64,000 nucleotides of DNA from Kineosporiaceae bacterium (GTDB lineage: Bacteria; Actinomycetota; Actinomycetes; Actinomycetales; Kineosporiaceae): the NCBI GenBank assembly GCA_016713225.1, contig JADJPO010000005.1, positions 186,001 to 250,000 of the forward strand, read 5' to 3'. Position numbers and translations under genes: made by a program. This document shows positions 1 to 9,127 of this stretch, piece by piece (position 1 is the stretch's first letter; each line of letters opens with the position of its first letter). Below the pieces are notes generated by a model, which had not been told where the DNA came from, ran no database searches, and worked only from the letters and a program-made list of their open reading frames with translations.

Positions 1-233
1 CCCGTGCTGCAGCGCCGGTAGAGCACCTCGCCGTCGACGTTGCGCACGACGTCCAGGGCACCGTCCTCGGCCAGCGCCTGCAGCGTGCGATAGACGGTGG
101 CCAACCCCACGCCGTCACCGCTCTCGCGCAGCCGAGCATGCAGCTGTTGCGCGCTGGTGAAGTCGCTGCTGTCCTGCAGCGCCGCCCAGACCGCCGAGCG
201 CTGCCGGGTCTGAAGCCGCCTAGTGGTCGTCAT
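1..233 (-). CDS. zur: Fur-family zinc uptake regulator Zur (N-terminal part, cut by window edge)
   Basis: This is the N-terminal 77 residues of a Fur-superfamily repressor. The visible part is the winged-helix DNA-binding domain (start TTTRRLQTRQR, then the recognition region GLATVYRTLQALAEDG) and the beginning of the metal/dimerisation domain (LYRRCST, which in Zur proteins leads into a His-rich zinc site). It was read directly from the complementary strand because it runs off the window. The start codon is ATG at 233-231, giving a 14-nt overlap with the end of znuB, so it is the last visible gene of the znuA-znuC-znuB-zur operon. In family members the protein binds zinc and represses zinc-uptake genes, and a matching operator lies over the znuA start. 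Assignment to Zur rather than Fur rests on this context. Confidence 0.88.
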   Translation of the reverse strand, partial: MTTTRRLQTRQRSAVWAALQDSSDFTSAQQLHARLRESGDGVGLATVYRTLQALAEDGALDVVRNVDGEVLYRRCST

Positions 234-1176
234 AGTGCGCTCCGTGAACGGCGTGGCGGTGTCCGTCGTGCTCGTAGTCGACGTGGTCGCCGTGGTCGAT
301 GGTCGGGTGACCACAGCCCGGGCCGTGTTCGTGGGCATGCTCGGCATGGTCGTGAGCACGGCGGGCGTGCACCGCACGCCGCGCCGCCACGGCCACACTG
401 GCGAGCAGGAACACGGCGATCGCGAGCAACACGATGGTGCCGCCGGAGGGGGTGTCGAGGTAGTAGGACGCCGTGGTGCCGGTGACACTCACCCCGACCC
501 CCACGGCGATCGCCGTCACCAGACTGCCCCGGAAGCTGGTCGCCACCACCTGCGCCACCGCGTTGGGCAGGATCATCAGGGCGCTGATCAAGAGCAACCC
601 CACCACCCGCATCGAGATCACCACGGTGGCTGCGGTCAGGCTGGACAGCATCAGGTTCAGCGTGAGCACGTTCATGCCGCTGGCCCGGGCGTACTCCTCG
701 TCGTTGCTCACCGCGAACAGGTGCGGGGCCAGACCCAGGGCGACGAGCAGGACGACGACCGACAACGCGCCGAAGATCACCAGATCGGCCGGGGTCGTCG
801 TGGTGATGGCGCCGAACAGATACGCGTTGAGGTTGGCCGGGGTGCCCGACGGGGACAGCCCGATCATCACCACGCCCCCGGCGATCCCGCCGTAGAACAT
901 CACGGCCAGGGCGATGTCGGCGCTGGCCCGCCCGGAGGCACGGATCACCTCGATGGCCCCGGCGCCGAGGACGGCGCAGACCAGCGCGGCGCCCACGGGT
1001 GCCGCGCCGGTGAGGAAGCCGAGCGCCACCCCGGTCAACGCGACGTGCCCGATGCCGTCGCCGATCAGGGCGAGGCGCCGCTGCACCAGATAGATCCCCA
1101 CCATGGGAGCCGTCAATCCCACGAGCAGCGAGGCGACCAGGGCCCGTTGCATGAAGTCGTACTGCAGGAGCTCCAC
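220..1176 (-). CDS. znuB: Zinc/manganese ABC transporter permease ZnuB
   Basis: An integral membrane permease of the ABC-3 family (318 aa) with about eight hydrophobic helices, starting MELLQYDFMQRALVASLL. The conserved segment around RRLALIGDGIGHVALTGVALG (the loop that contacts the ATPase) lies near residues 33-53. The last ~45 residues form a hydrophilic His-rich tail (HDHAEHAHEHG and similar), typical of zinc carriers and probably a metal-binding sensor or buffer. The gene starts 2 nt after znuC and overlaps zur, so it is translationally linked to both. With ZnuA and ZnuC it imports Zn(II) across the cytoplasmic membrane. Specificity for zinc rather than manganese is inferred from the His-rich tail, the ZnuA loop and the Zur context. 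Confidence 0.93.
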   Translation of the reverse strand: MELLQYDFMQRALVASLLVGLTAPMVGIYLVQRRLALIGDGIGHVALTGVALGFLTGAAPVGAALVCAVLGAGAIEVIRASGRASADIALAVMFYGGIAGGVVMIGLSPSGTPANLNAYLFGAITTTTPADLVIFGALSVVVLLVALGLAPHLFAVSNDEEYARASGMNVLTLNLMLSSLTAATVVISMRVVGLLLISALMILPNAVAQVVATSFRGSLVTAIAVGVGVSVTGTTASYYLDTPSGGTIVLLAIAVFLLASVAVAARRAVHARRAHDHAEHAHEHGPGCGHPTIDHGDHVDYEHDGHRHAVHGAHYDDH

Positions 1177-1178
1177 GG

Positions 1179-1961
1179 TCAGGCACCTGCGCTCTCGGCC
1201 AGCCCGAGGCCACCGAGCCAGCCGGACGGCGCCTGTGGGTGGTGCGCATCGGTGCCGGCGTCGTGACCCGCCCCGGCCAACTCGGCCACGGGTCCGTCGG
1301 CGACGATCCGGCCCTCACGTACCTCGACGGCGCGCGTGAGCACCGAGCGCAGCGGCTCCAGCTCGTGGGTGACGATCACGAGGGTCAATCCGTTCTCGAC
1401 CAGTCGCTCCAACGTGGCGACCAGGCGGACCTGACTCTGGGAGTCCACCCCGGCCGTGGGCTCGTCCATGATCAGGATCTCGGGTTCGGAGGCCAGTGCC
1501 CGGGCGATGAGCACCCGGCGTTGCTGGCCACCGGACAGGGTGGACACCGGCACGGCACGGCGTTCGGTCAGGCCGACCAACTCGATGGCCCGGTCCACCA
1601 CGGCGCGGTCGGTGGCCGAGGTGCGGGAGAACCAGCGTTTACGTGGCAACCGGCCCGAGCCGACCACCTCGAGCACGGTGGACGGGACCGCACCGACCAC
1701 GGTGTGGCGCTGTGGCACGTAGCCGATCCGCCAGCGTTCGCTGAACTGGGTCGACGGGGTGCCGAACAGCCGGATCTCGCCGTCCATCACCCGAGCCAGC
1801 CCGAGGAGGCCGCGCACGATCGTGGTCTTGCCCGAGCCGTTCGGCCCGATCAGGGCCAGGACGTCGCCCCGGTGGACCCGCAGGTCGACATCACGCACCA
1901 CAGGGCGCTCGCCATACCCGATGGCGGCGCCCTGTAGCTCGATGACGGGTTCTAGCTGCAC
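1179..1961 (-). CDS. znuC: Zinc ABC transporter ATP-binding protein ZnuC
   Basis: A 260-aa ABC ATPase that energises zinc import. Walker A (GPNGSGKTT) is near residues 38-46, the signature LSGGQQRR near 142-149, Walker B (ILIMDEPTAG) near 162-171, and the H-loop histidine in VIVTHEL near 197. The Q-loop lies in IGYVPQRH. Its start overlaps the znuA stop by 10 nt and it ends 2 nt before znuB. The protein length is normal for the family, and the reading frame is intact with all nucleotide-binding motifs present. Confidence 0.94.
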   Translation of the reverse strand: MQLEPVIELQGAAIGYGERPVVRDVDLRVHRGDVLALIGPNGSGKTTIVRGLLGLARVMDGEIRLFGTPSTQFSERWRIGYVPQRHTVVGAVPSTVLEVVGSGRLPRKRWFSRTSATDRAVVDRAIELVGLTERRAVPVSTLSGGQQRRVLIARALASEPEILIMDEPTAGVDSQSQVRLVATLERLVENGLTLVIVTHELEPLRSVLTRAVEVREGRIVADGPVAELAGAGHDAGTDAHHPQAPSGWLGGLGLAESAGA

Positions 1962-2929
1962 CGTTGCCCGGTGCGCAGCGTGGCGAGATTGGCGCGCATG
2001 ACGCCAAGGTAGTCCGAACCAGCCGAGGAGTCAGCGAGCCCTTCGATCGGGTCGAGAACCGCGGTCTGCGCCCCGGTGCTGCGGGCAACGGTCCGGGCCA
2101 CGTCCGGGCTCACCAACGTCTCGTAGTAGATGGTGGCGACCCGGTTGGCCTTCACGAAGTCGGTGACCTTCGCCAGGGTGCCGGCGTCGGGTTCGGCCTC
2201 GGGAGACAGGCCGGCGATGCCGAGCTGGGTCAGCCCGTAGCGCTGGGCGAGATAGCCGAAGGCCTCGTGGCTGGTGACCAGGTTCTTGTCGGAGCAGCTC
2301 GCCAGTCCGGCCCGCAACTCGCCGTCCAGCTTCTCGAGGTCGGTTCGCAACGTCGTCGCGTTGGCTCGCACGGTCTCGGCCAGGGCGGGTGCGGCCGTGG
2401 CCAGACGTCCGGCGACGGCGTCCGCCACGTCGGCGAGCCGGGTCGGGTCGAGCCAGAAGTGCGGATCGACCGCTCCGTGGTCGTGCTCGGCCTCCGGGCT
2501 CGCGCCGGGGCTCGCACCCTGCCCTTCGGCCTCGTGCTCCTCGTGGCCGGCCAGGTCGAGGCGGGCGGCTGCGGTCACGTCGAAGGCCTTGGCCCCGGCC
2601 TGACTCTTCGCCGCATCGTCGACCGCCGGCTGGAATCCCGCCAGGTAGATCACGAGCGAGGCGTCGGACAGTGTGGCGACGTCCTTGGGGGACAGCTCCA
2701 GGTCGTGCGGTTCGGCGCCGGGCGGGGTCAGGTTGGTGACCGTGCCCTTGTCGCCGAGCAGGCGCTGGGTGACGTACTGCAGCGGGTAGAAGCTGGCGAC
2801 CACCGAGAGCCGGGCGCCCTGGTCGGACGACGAACTGCCGGACGATGAACTGTCGGACGACGAACCACAGCCGGCCAGGGCAAGGCTGCCGGTCAGCAGG
2901 ACGACGGCCAGGTGCGAGCGCTTCAGCAT
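1952..2929 (-). CDS. znuA: Zinc-binding lipoprotein ZnuA
   Basis: The extracellular metal-binding lipoprotein of the zinc importer (about 325 aa). The N-terminus has a lipoprotein signal: positive MLKRS, a hydrophobic core and the lipobox LAGC, followed by a Ser/Asp-rich linker. The cluster A-1 fold is shown by PHDLELSPKD, a His/Glu-rich flexible loop (HEEHEAEG to EHDHG) before the ligand region VDPHFWLDP, and TSHEAFGYLAQRYGL, which carries further ligand histidines. The ATG at 2929 was chosen because it gives the signal peptide at once. An ATG at 2938 would add three residues. Both start codons lie inside the Zur palindrome, so translation and operator overlap. It is the first gene of the operon. 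Confidence 0.93.
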   Translation of the reverse strand: MLKRSHLAVVLLTGSLALAGCGSSSDSSSSGSSSSDQGARLSVVASFYPLQYVTQRLLGDKGTVTNLTPPGAEPHDLELSPKDVATLSDASLVIYLAGFQPAVDDAAKSQAGAKAFDVTAAARLDLAGHEEHEAEGQGASPGASPEAEHDHGAVDPHFWLDPTRLADVADAVAGRLATAAPALAETVRANATTLRTDLEKLDGELRAGLASCSDKNLVTSHEAFGYLAQRYGLTQLGIAGLSPEAEPDAGTLAKVTDFVKANRVATIYYETLVSPDVARTVARSTGAQTAVLDPIEGLADSSAGSDYLGVMRANLATLRTGQRCS

Positions 2930-2943
2930 GAGAATCATTCTCA
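2929..2943. promoter_or_regulatory. Zur box over the znuA start
   Basis: A perfect 15-bp palindrome, TGAGAAT-C-ATTCTCA, with 7-bp arms and one central base. It resembles the Zur operators described in mycobacteria and Streptomyces (TGAAAATNATTTTCA type). It covers the candidate znuA start codons, which suggests a transcript with little or no leader, repressed by the Zur encoded at the end of the operon. The oppositely oriented gene at 3001 begins only 58 bp away and could share control. Confidence 0.85.
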
Positions 2944-3000
2944 ACTGAGGAAGGGTGGCTGTCAAACCCTCGACGACCGTCCCGCCGGGGGCCCGGTAGC

Positions 3001-3351
3001 GTGACCCGCGTGCTGGTGCTGACCCGATACGTGGTGCCGATCGAGGACGCCGCAGAGTTCCAGGCGCTCGGCGTCCCGGCTCTGACGGTGCTGACGGCCC
3101 AGACCGGGTGTACCAGCGGTCATCTCGGCCGCAACGTCGACGACCCGACGCTGTGGACGCTGACGACCACCTGGCGCACGGTGGGGGACTACCGTCGCGC
3201 GCTGTCCGCCTACGACGTCAAGCTGCACGCCGTCCCGCTGATGTACCGGGCGATCGATGAACCGACCGCCTATGAGGACCTGCAGACCTGGACGCCGCAG
3301 GACGGCCTGCGCGCCCACGCCACGGATCGAGCCGACGGCACGCGCGAGTAG
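3001..3351 (+). CDS. Small antibiotic-biosynthesis-monooxygenase-like (dimeric alpha-beta barrel) protein
   Basis: A 116-aa protein read from a GTG start. The order of elements (an N-terminal strand LVLTRYVVP, a central segment on binding and distance such as TAQTGCTSGHLGRNVDDPTLWTL, then a strand-helix pair) resembles ABM/YgiN-type ferredoxin-like domains, which dimerise and act on quinones, haem or small aromatics. No catalytic residues can be fixed. It sits alone between the divergent znu operon and glyS in the same direction as glyS. The family is recognised from its overall pattern only, so the function should be treated as unknown. Confidence 0.6.
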   Translation: MTRVLVLTRYVVPIEDAAEFQALGVPALTVLTAQTGCTSGHLGRNVDDPTLWTLTTTWRTVGDYRRALSAYDVKLHAVPLMYRAIDEPTAYEDLQTWTPQDGLRAHATDRADGTRE

Positions 3352-3476
3352 CCTTGGCCGTGTCGTCCTCATGATCCGACCACCCGAGCCGTCCTGAGCC
3401 CAATACCTAGCCCACCACCTGAGCCCACCACCTGATTCCGACCACCGACACCCAGCCGGATGGAGCCCTGTTCCCC

Positions 3477-4871
<1,395 letters not shown>

Positions 4872-4888
4872 CCCAGCAGACTGTCGCC

Positions 4889-5472
4889 ATGCGCAGGACA
4901 TTCGGGGTGGGCCTGGTCGGGGTGATGTTCGGGATGGCCGGCTGTGGCCTGCCGTTGCCGGGGTCGGCGAGTTCGCCCACCCCACCCGCCGCGAGCGGCG
5001 CCGGACGCTGCCGAGTGTGACGCTGCCGAGTGCGACGGTGCCGGGTGAGGCCGTGACCTCACCCCCCGTGAACCGTTCGGCCACCACCCGGACGCCGTCG
5101 TCCGGGCCGGTGTCGACCACCATCACGCCACCGGCCGGGGACTACTACCGATTCCAGTCGGGTACTCGCAACATCGCCTGTGCCATGACCTCGACCGAGG
5201 TCCGCTGCGACATCGCCGAGCACTCCTGGACGGCGCCCCCGCAGCCCGCCGACTGTGAGTGGGACTGGGGCAACGGACTGAGCGTGCGTGCTGGTGGGGC
5301 GACCTTCACCTGCGCCAGCGACACCGTGCTCGGCGAGGGCGCGGTGCTGTCCTACGGCACGAGCGTGACGCACGGCCAGTTCGGGTGCACGCTGCTCAGC
5401 ACCCACGTGGAGTGCCGCAACGCCGCCGGTCACGGGTTCGTGCTGTCCCGCCAGATCGCGAAGACGTTCTGA
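4889..5472 (+). CDS. Putative secreted lipoprotein, frameshifted near its N-terminus
   Basis: The C-terminal ~150 residues form one open frame from 5017, beginning in a Thr/Pro/Ser-rich linker and continuing into a small domain with four cysteines (IACAMTSTEVRCDIAE, FTCAS, FGCTLLSTHVECRNA), which looks like an extracytoplasmic disulfide-bonded fold. A different frame from ATG 4889 encodes a lipoprotein signal (MRRTFGVGLVGVMF, lipobox-like GMAGC) followed by a Ser/Pro linker, and it stops at 5019. Joining them needs one frame change near 4980-5015. Either the gene is damaged or a base is wrong here. The protein is then about 190 aa and surface-anchored. The function is unknown. It converges with the minus-strand gene below, with 43 nt of 3' overlap. 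Confidence 0.65.
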
Positions 5473-5867
5473 CCACCCACCCGGACGACGCGGGGCCCGC
5501 GCCGGGGCCGTAGCCCGGTCGCCGTCTCGCGCCAGCCGAGCAGCACTCGGGCCACGGCGACGGCGAGCTGTGGGCTGGAGGCGAGGTCGCGTTCCGCGGC
5601 GAGCCACCGCGCGAACCGATAGCCGTCCAGCCGCGGGCCGGCCGGCGCGTGGCCGCCTGCCCACGCACTGAACCGCTGCCGCCACTGGGCGCCGCATGCC
5701 CCGGCCAGCCGCGGCCAGGCCCGGGCCACCGCGCGGCTGCGCTTGTCCAGCAGCTGATCTCGGGTGGCGCGCACCGCCTCAGGGTCCAGGCCCGGCGGGC
5801 AGGCAGCGCCGAGCACCAGGGCGGCCACCAGCGCCGACTGCTGCTCGGCCAGGCCGTGCTCGCTCAT
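5430..5867 (-). CDS. Small DUF692-associated protein (SCO6045-like), possible MNIO partner
   Basis: A 145-aa soluble, Ala/Arg/Trp-rich alpha-helical protein (MSEHGLAEQQSALVAALV). I recall small proteins with an SCO6045-like C-terminal region encoded next to actinobacterial DUF692 genes, and this protein fits that pattern in size, composition and position, 37 nt downstream of the DUF692 gene. In characterised MNIO systems (MbnB/MbnC, TglH/TglI) a second protein binds the precursor peptide and delivers it to the oxidase. A like role here is inference from position alone. No enzyme motif is visible. Its 3' end overlaps the convergent lipoprotein gene. Confidence 0.65.
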   Translation of the reverse strand: MSEHGLAEQQSALVAALVLGAACPPGLDPEAVRATRDQLLDKRSRAVARAWPRLAGACGAQWRQRFSAWAGGHAPAGPRLDGYRFARWLAAERDLASSPQLAVAVARVLLGWRETATGLRPRRGPRVVRVGGQNVFAIWRDSTNP

Positions 5868-5904
5868 TGCCCGCTCAGTGCTCGCTCATGCGCCCATTCT
5901 TCGC

Positions 5905-6771
5905 TCACCGGGCGGTCCCGATCACCCGCACGCTGGCGGCCCGGGCGATGACGTCCAGTTCGGCGGTCAGCTCGTCGGCCGGCGGGTAGTTTCCGTCCCG
6001 CTCGAGCAGCATCGGGGCCGGTGGCAGGGCGGCGTCCGATCGGGCTCGCGTCAGGTCGGCCACCAGGGCGATCACCGCGTCCGGCACCGGGTCGAGGTGG
6101 GTGTCGCGATAGCGGCCGTCGATGATGCGGCCCCCGGCCACGTGGGCGTAGGCGACGTGCTCGAGCGGCCACCGCCGGAGCTGGTCGGCCGCCGAGCCGC
6201 CGTGGTTGACCGCGTTGGCGTGCAGGTTGGCGACGTCCGGCAGCAGCCACACCCCGGTGCGCTCGACCAGCTCGGTCAGGAAGTCGGCTTCGTCGTACTC
6301 GCCGCCCAGGTCGAGCAGCGCGGCGACCGGCTCGACGGCCAGCGGCACCGGCAACTCGGCCTGCACCAGCCGGATGTTGCGGGTCAGCACGTCCAGTGCC
6401 TCGGCGGTCCGCGGCACCGGCAGCAGATGGCCGGCCTCGACCACGCGCCCGTCGATCTCGGCCCGGACGAATGCCACATGTTCGCTGACCAGCGGGGCGC
6501 CCAGGGCCTCGGCGCAGGCGGCGAGGTGGGCCACCCGTCGCGGATCGGGCTCGGCCACTCCACCCAACGAGAGCGTCACCCCGTGCGGGACGACGGGCAG
6601 CCCGCGGTGCACGAGCGCGGCCACCGTGGCCGGGATCCGGGTGGGGGAGAGGTTCTCGGCGATCAGCTCGACGAACCCCAGCCGGTCGACGAGCTGCGCG
6701 ACGTAGTCGGCGATCTCGGGCCGCCAGCCGAGGCCGAGCGGCGGCCGGACGGCGAGGGGTGGGTCAGCCAC
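5905..6771 (-). CDS. DUF692 family multinuclear non-haem iron oxidase (MNIO)
   Basis: A TIM-barrel metalloenzyme of the MbnB/TglH family (288 aa from the chosen GTG). Family members hold two or three iron ions and modify cysteines of ribosomally made peptides. Visible conserved segments are LGLGWRPE at the N-terminus, VPHGVTLSLGG near residue 62, SEHVAF near 95, LPDVANLHANAVNHG near 170-184 (rich in likely Asp, Asn and His ligands), YAHVAGG near 203 and GRYRDTHLDPVPD near 214-226. GTG 6771 was chosen over an upstream start because it begins just at the conserved region and overlaps the previous stop by 8 nt, typical of translational coupling. The upstream neighbour encodes a membrane protein with a Cys-containing tail, the likely substrate. 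Confidence 0.9.
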   Translation of the reverse strand: MADPPLAVRPPLGLGWRPEIADYVAQLVDRLGFVELIAENLSPTRIPATVAALVHRGLPVVPHGVTLSLGGVAEPDPRRVAHLAACAEALGAPLVSEHVAFVRAEIDGRVVEAGHLLPVPRTAEALDVLTRNIRLVQAELPVPLAVEPVAALLDLGGEYDEADFLTELVERTGVWLLPDVANLHANAVNHGGSAADQLRRWPLEHVAYAHVAGGRIIDGRYRDTHLDPVPDAVIALVADLTRARSDAALPPAPMLLERDGNYPPADELTAELDVIARAASVRVIGTAR

Positions 6772-7714
6772 CGCATCCGCCGCCACCACAGCCTCCACCT
6801 CCGCCGTCCCCACCGGAGGAGCCGCCATCGCCACCGGAGGAGCCGTCAGCACCCGACCCGCTCGATCCACTCGAATCGGTGCCGGTCCAGACCCATGGGG
6901 TGTCGGCCGCCGAGAAGGCGGCGATGGTCCCGGCAGCCGCCAGCCGCTCGTGCTCGATGTCGGTGAACAGCCCCCAGCTCTCGATCCCCACCCATCCCGC
7001 CAGGGCCACGGTCAGCGCCGCGGTGGAGGCGAGGGCGGGGCCGGTCAGGTCGGGCCGCCCCGAGACGGCATGACGATCCCGGAGCCGGGTGAGGCTTGCT
7101 GCCAACCGTGGATGCTGGCGGCGCACCACGAGCAGGCGCACCGTGCCGCCCGCGACCACCGCCAGGATCAGCAGCAACCAGCCCACCGGCTTGTGGTTGG
7201 CCGCCCCGGCGATGAGCCGGACCACGCCGAGGGCCAGGATCGCCACCATCGGCCACACCCCGGCGCGCGCCCGGCGGCGCACCATCTCGGGCAGCAGTGC
7301 CCCGGTTCGCTCGGCGGTGTCGTGCAACGCGCGGAGCTGCGTGGCGACCGCGGGGTGATCGGGCAGCCGGTCGTACGGCTCGCCCGCGGCCATCGCCCCG
7401 AGGACGGCGTCCTCGAACGGGCCGGCCTCGTGGGTCGGGGCGGAGGTGGTGGTCAGTACCCAGCGGCCGGGTTCGATCGTGGGCTCGATCCGGCCCGACA
7501 GCCGCAGTCGCACCACGGCCGTCTGCAGGGCACGGGCCGGACCACCGCTGAGATAGGCCAACAGCGTCGGGTCGTTCTCGTTCAGGCTCGGTTCGGACGG
7601 CCGTTCGGCCAACGCCGAGCCGCGCAACCGGAAGGCGATCACGGCGACCAGGGCGGCGAGCACGGCGTAGCCGAGCAGGAAGGTCGGCCCGCTGATTCCC
7701 CAGGTGTTCGTCAT
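6764..7714 (-). CDS. TIGR04222-type membrane protein with Gly/Cys-rich C-terminal tail
   Basis: A 316-aa membrane protein. A first helix lies at residues ~9-27 (FLLGYAVLAALVAVIAF). It is followed by a cytoplasmic domain with the conserved N-terminal pattern of TIGR04222 proteins (PTLLAYLSGGPARALQTAVVRL), two helices at ~150-195 and one at ~225-245. From ~280 the sequence becomes almost only Gly, Ser and Asp and ends with Cys309 and Cys314 embedded in glycines. Such low-complexity tails follow this domain in other actinobacteria. The stop overlaps the start of the DUF692 gene. Because DUF692 enzymes modify cysteines in short peptide regions, the tail may be a modification target. That is an inference and the role of the protein is unknown. 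Confidence 0.85.
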   Translation of the reverse strand: MTNTWGISGPTFLLGYAVLAALVAVIAFRLRGSALAERPSEPSLNENDPTLLAYLSGGPARALQTAVVRLRLSGRIEPTIEPGRWVLTTTSAPTHEAGPFEDAVLGAMAAGEPYDRLPDHPAVATQLRALHDTAERTGALLPEMVRRRARAGVWPMVAILALGVVRLIAGAANHKPVGWLLLILAVVAGGTVRLLVVRRQHPRLAASLTRLRDRHAVSGRPDLTGPALASTAALTVALAGWVGIESWGLFTDIEHERLAAAGTIAAFSAADTPWVWTGTDSSGSSGSGADGSSGGDGGSSGGDGGGGGCGGGGCGG

Positions 7715-7816
7715 GACTCCCTCACCGTCCGATCCCTCATGATCCCCGATGGTCGGGCCGCGCAGTACCCCCGTGCAACGCCGTGATGGGCCAGCGGGTT
7801 TCCGCTGACCCGCGGT

Positions 7817-9127
7817 TCAGTGCGACAGCGGCGGCAGCTTGCGGTGGGCCAGCCAACGATCGGCGACCTCGGCCACCGGGGCCTTGGTGAACCGGGTCAG
7901 GTGTTTGACGAACCTCGGGGTGTCGACCAGGCCGTAGCGGTGCTCGGTGGTCCACCCGCGCAGGGCATCGAAGAACGGGCCGTCGCCCATGGCGGCCCGC
8001 AGCGCGTGCAACGTCAGCGCGCCGCGCTTGTAGACCCGATCGTCGAACATGAGCTTCGGCCCCGGGTCGGCCAACAGCAGGTCCTGGGGCAGCTTGGCCA
8101 GGCGGGCATGGTGGGTCCGCGCGTGCTTGTCGGCGCTCGGCCCGCCGCCGGCCTGCGACCACAGCCACTCGCTGTAGCAGGCGAAGCCCTCGTGCAGCCA
8201 GATGTCACGCCAGTGCGAGGCCGTCAGCGAGTTGCCGAACCACTGGTGGGCCAACTCGTGGGCCACCAGGCGTTCGTTCTCCCACCCGGCGACGGCGTGG
8301 TTGGCCCCGAAGCTCGACAACCCCTGCGCCTCGAGCGGGATCTCCAGCTCGTCGTCGGTGATCACCGCGCGGTAGCTGCCGAACGGGTACGGCCCGAACA
8401 GGTCCGCGAACGTGGTGAGCATCTGCCCCTGCCGCGCGAACGCCGTCCCGGTACCGACCTTGACCCGGCGCGGGTGCACCAGCTGCACGCCCACCTTGGC
8501 GCCGGAGGCCTTCACACACCCGAGATCGGTCACCGTGTAGCGGCCGATCTGCACGCTCATCAGATAGCTCGACGTCGGCTCGCGCTGCTCGTAGGTCCAG
8601 GTCGTGGACCCGCCGCGGGTGCGTCGTCCGGTCAGTTCGCCGGAGGCAGCCACGTGGTAGGCCTCGGCGGTGGTCAGGGCCAGCCGGTAGCTCGCCTTGT
8701 CGTCCAGCCGGTCGTTGCACGGGAACCAGGACGGCGCGCCGTGCGGTTGCGAGCCGACCAGGACGCCGTCGGTCAGCTCCTCCCAGCCGGCGGCACCGTC
8801 GATGCCCATCATCGGTGTCGGCTTGCCGGAGTAGGTGATCCGGACGGCGAACTCGGCCCCGCTCTGGCGTTCCTCGCGCAGCCGGACGACGAGCCGCCCG
8901 CCCCGATGCGTGTGGCGGGCCGGGGGTTTGCCGTCGACGAGCACCTTGCCGACGTGCAGTCCGGCCAGGTCGATCGCCAGCTCACGCACCGCCTCGAGCG
9001 CCCGCACGGTCAGCGTCGCCGTGCCCGCGAGGTGGTTGGTGGGCACCTTGTAGGTCAGCTCGAGGTCGTAGTGCCGGACGGCGTAGCGCCGGTCCCCGTG
9101 GCCGGGGACGTAGTCACGCTGGGGCAT
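7817..9127 (-). CDS. M1 family zinc metallopeptidase (aminopeptidase N-like, short form)
   Basis: A cytoplasmic zinc aminopeptidase-like protein (436 aa). The zinc site is complete: HELAHQWFG (HExxH near residue 290) followed by the third ligand glutamate 18 residues on in WLHEGFACY. The N-terminal beta domain (YAVRHYDLELTYKV) is present. The substrate-binding GAMEN element appears as the divergent SFGANH. The protein lacks the large C-terminal helical domain of PepN, so it belongs to the short M1 group common in actinobacteria. ATG 9127 (MPQRDYVPGHGDRRYAV) was chosen. The longer frame upstream only overlaps the next gene. No signal peptide is present. It overlaps the 3' end of the ATPase gene by 14 nt. 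Confidence 0.9.
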   Translation of the reverse strand: MPQRDYVPGHGDRRYAVRHYDLELTYKVPTNHLAGTATLTVRALEAVRELAIDLAGLHVGKVLVDGKPPARHTHRGGRLVVRLREERQSGAEFAVRITYSGKPTPMMGIDGAAGWEELTDGVLVGSQPHGAPSWFPCNDRLDDKASYRLALTTAEAYHVAASGELTGRRTRGGSTTWTYEQREPTSSYLMSVQIGRYTVTDLGCVKASGAKVGVQLVHPRRVKVGTGTAFARQGQMLTTFADLFGPYPFGSYRAVITDDELEIPLEAQGLSSFGANHAVAGWENERLVAHELAHQWFGNSLTASHWRDIWLHEGFACYSEWLWSQAGGGPSADKHARTHHARLAKLPQDLLLADPGPKLMFDDRVYKRGALTLHALRAAMGDGPFFDALRGWTTEHRYGLVDTPRFVKHLTRFTKAPVAEVADRWLAHRKLPPLSH

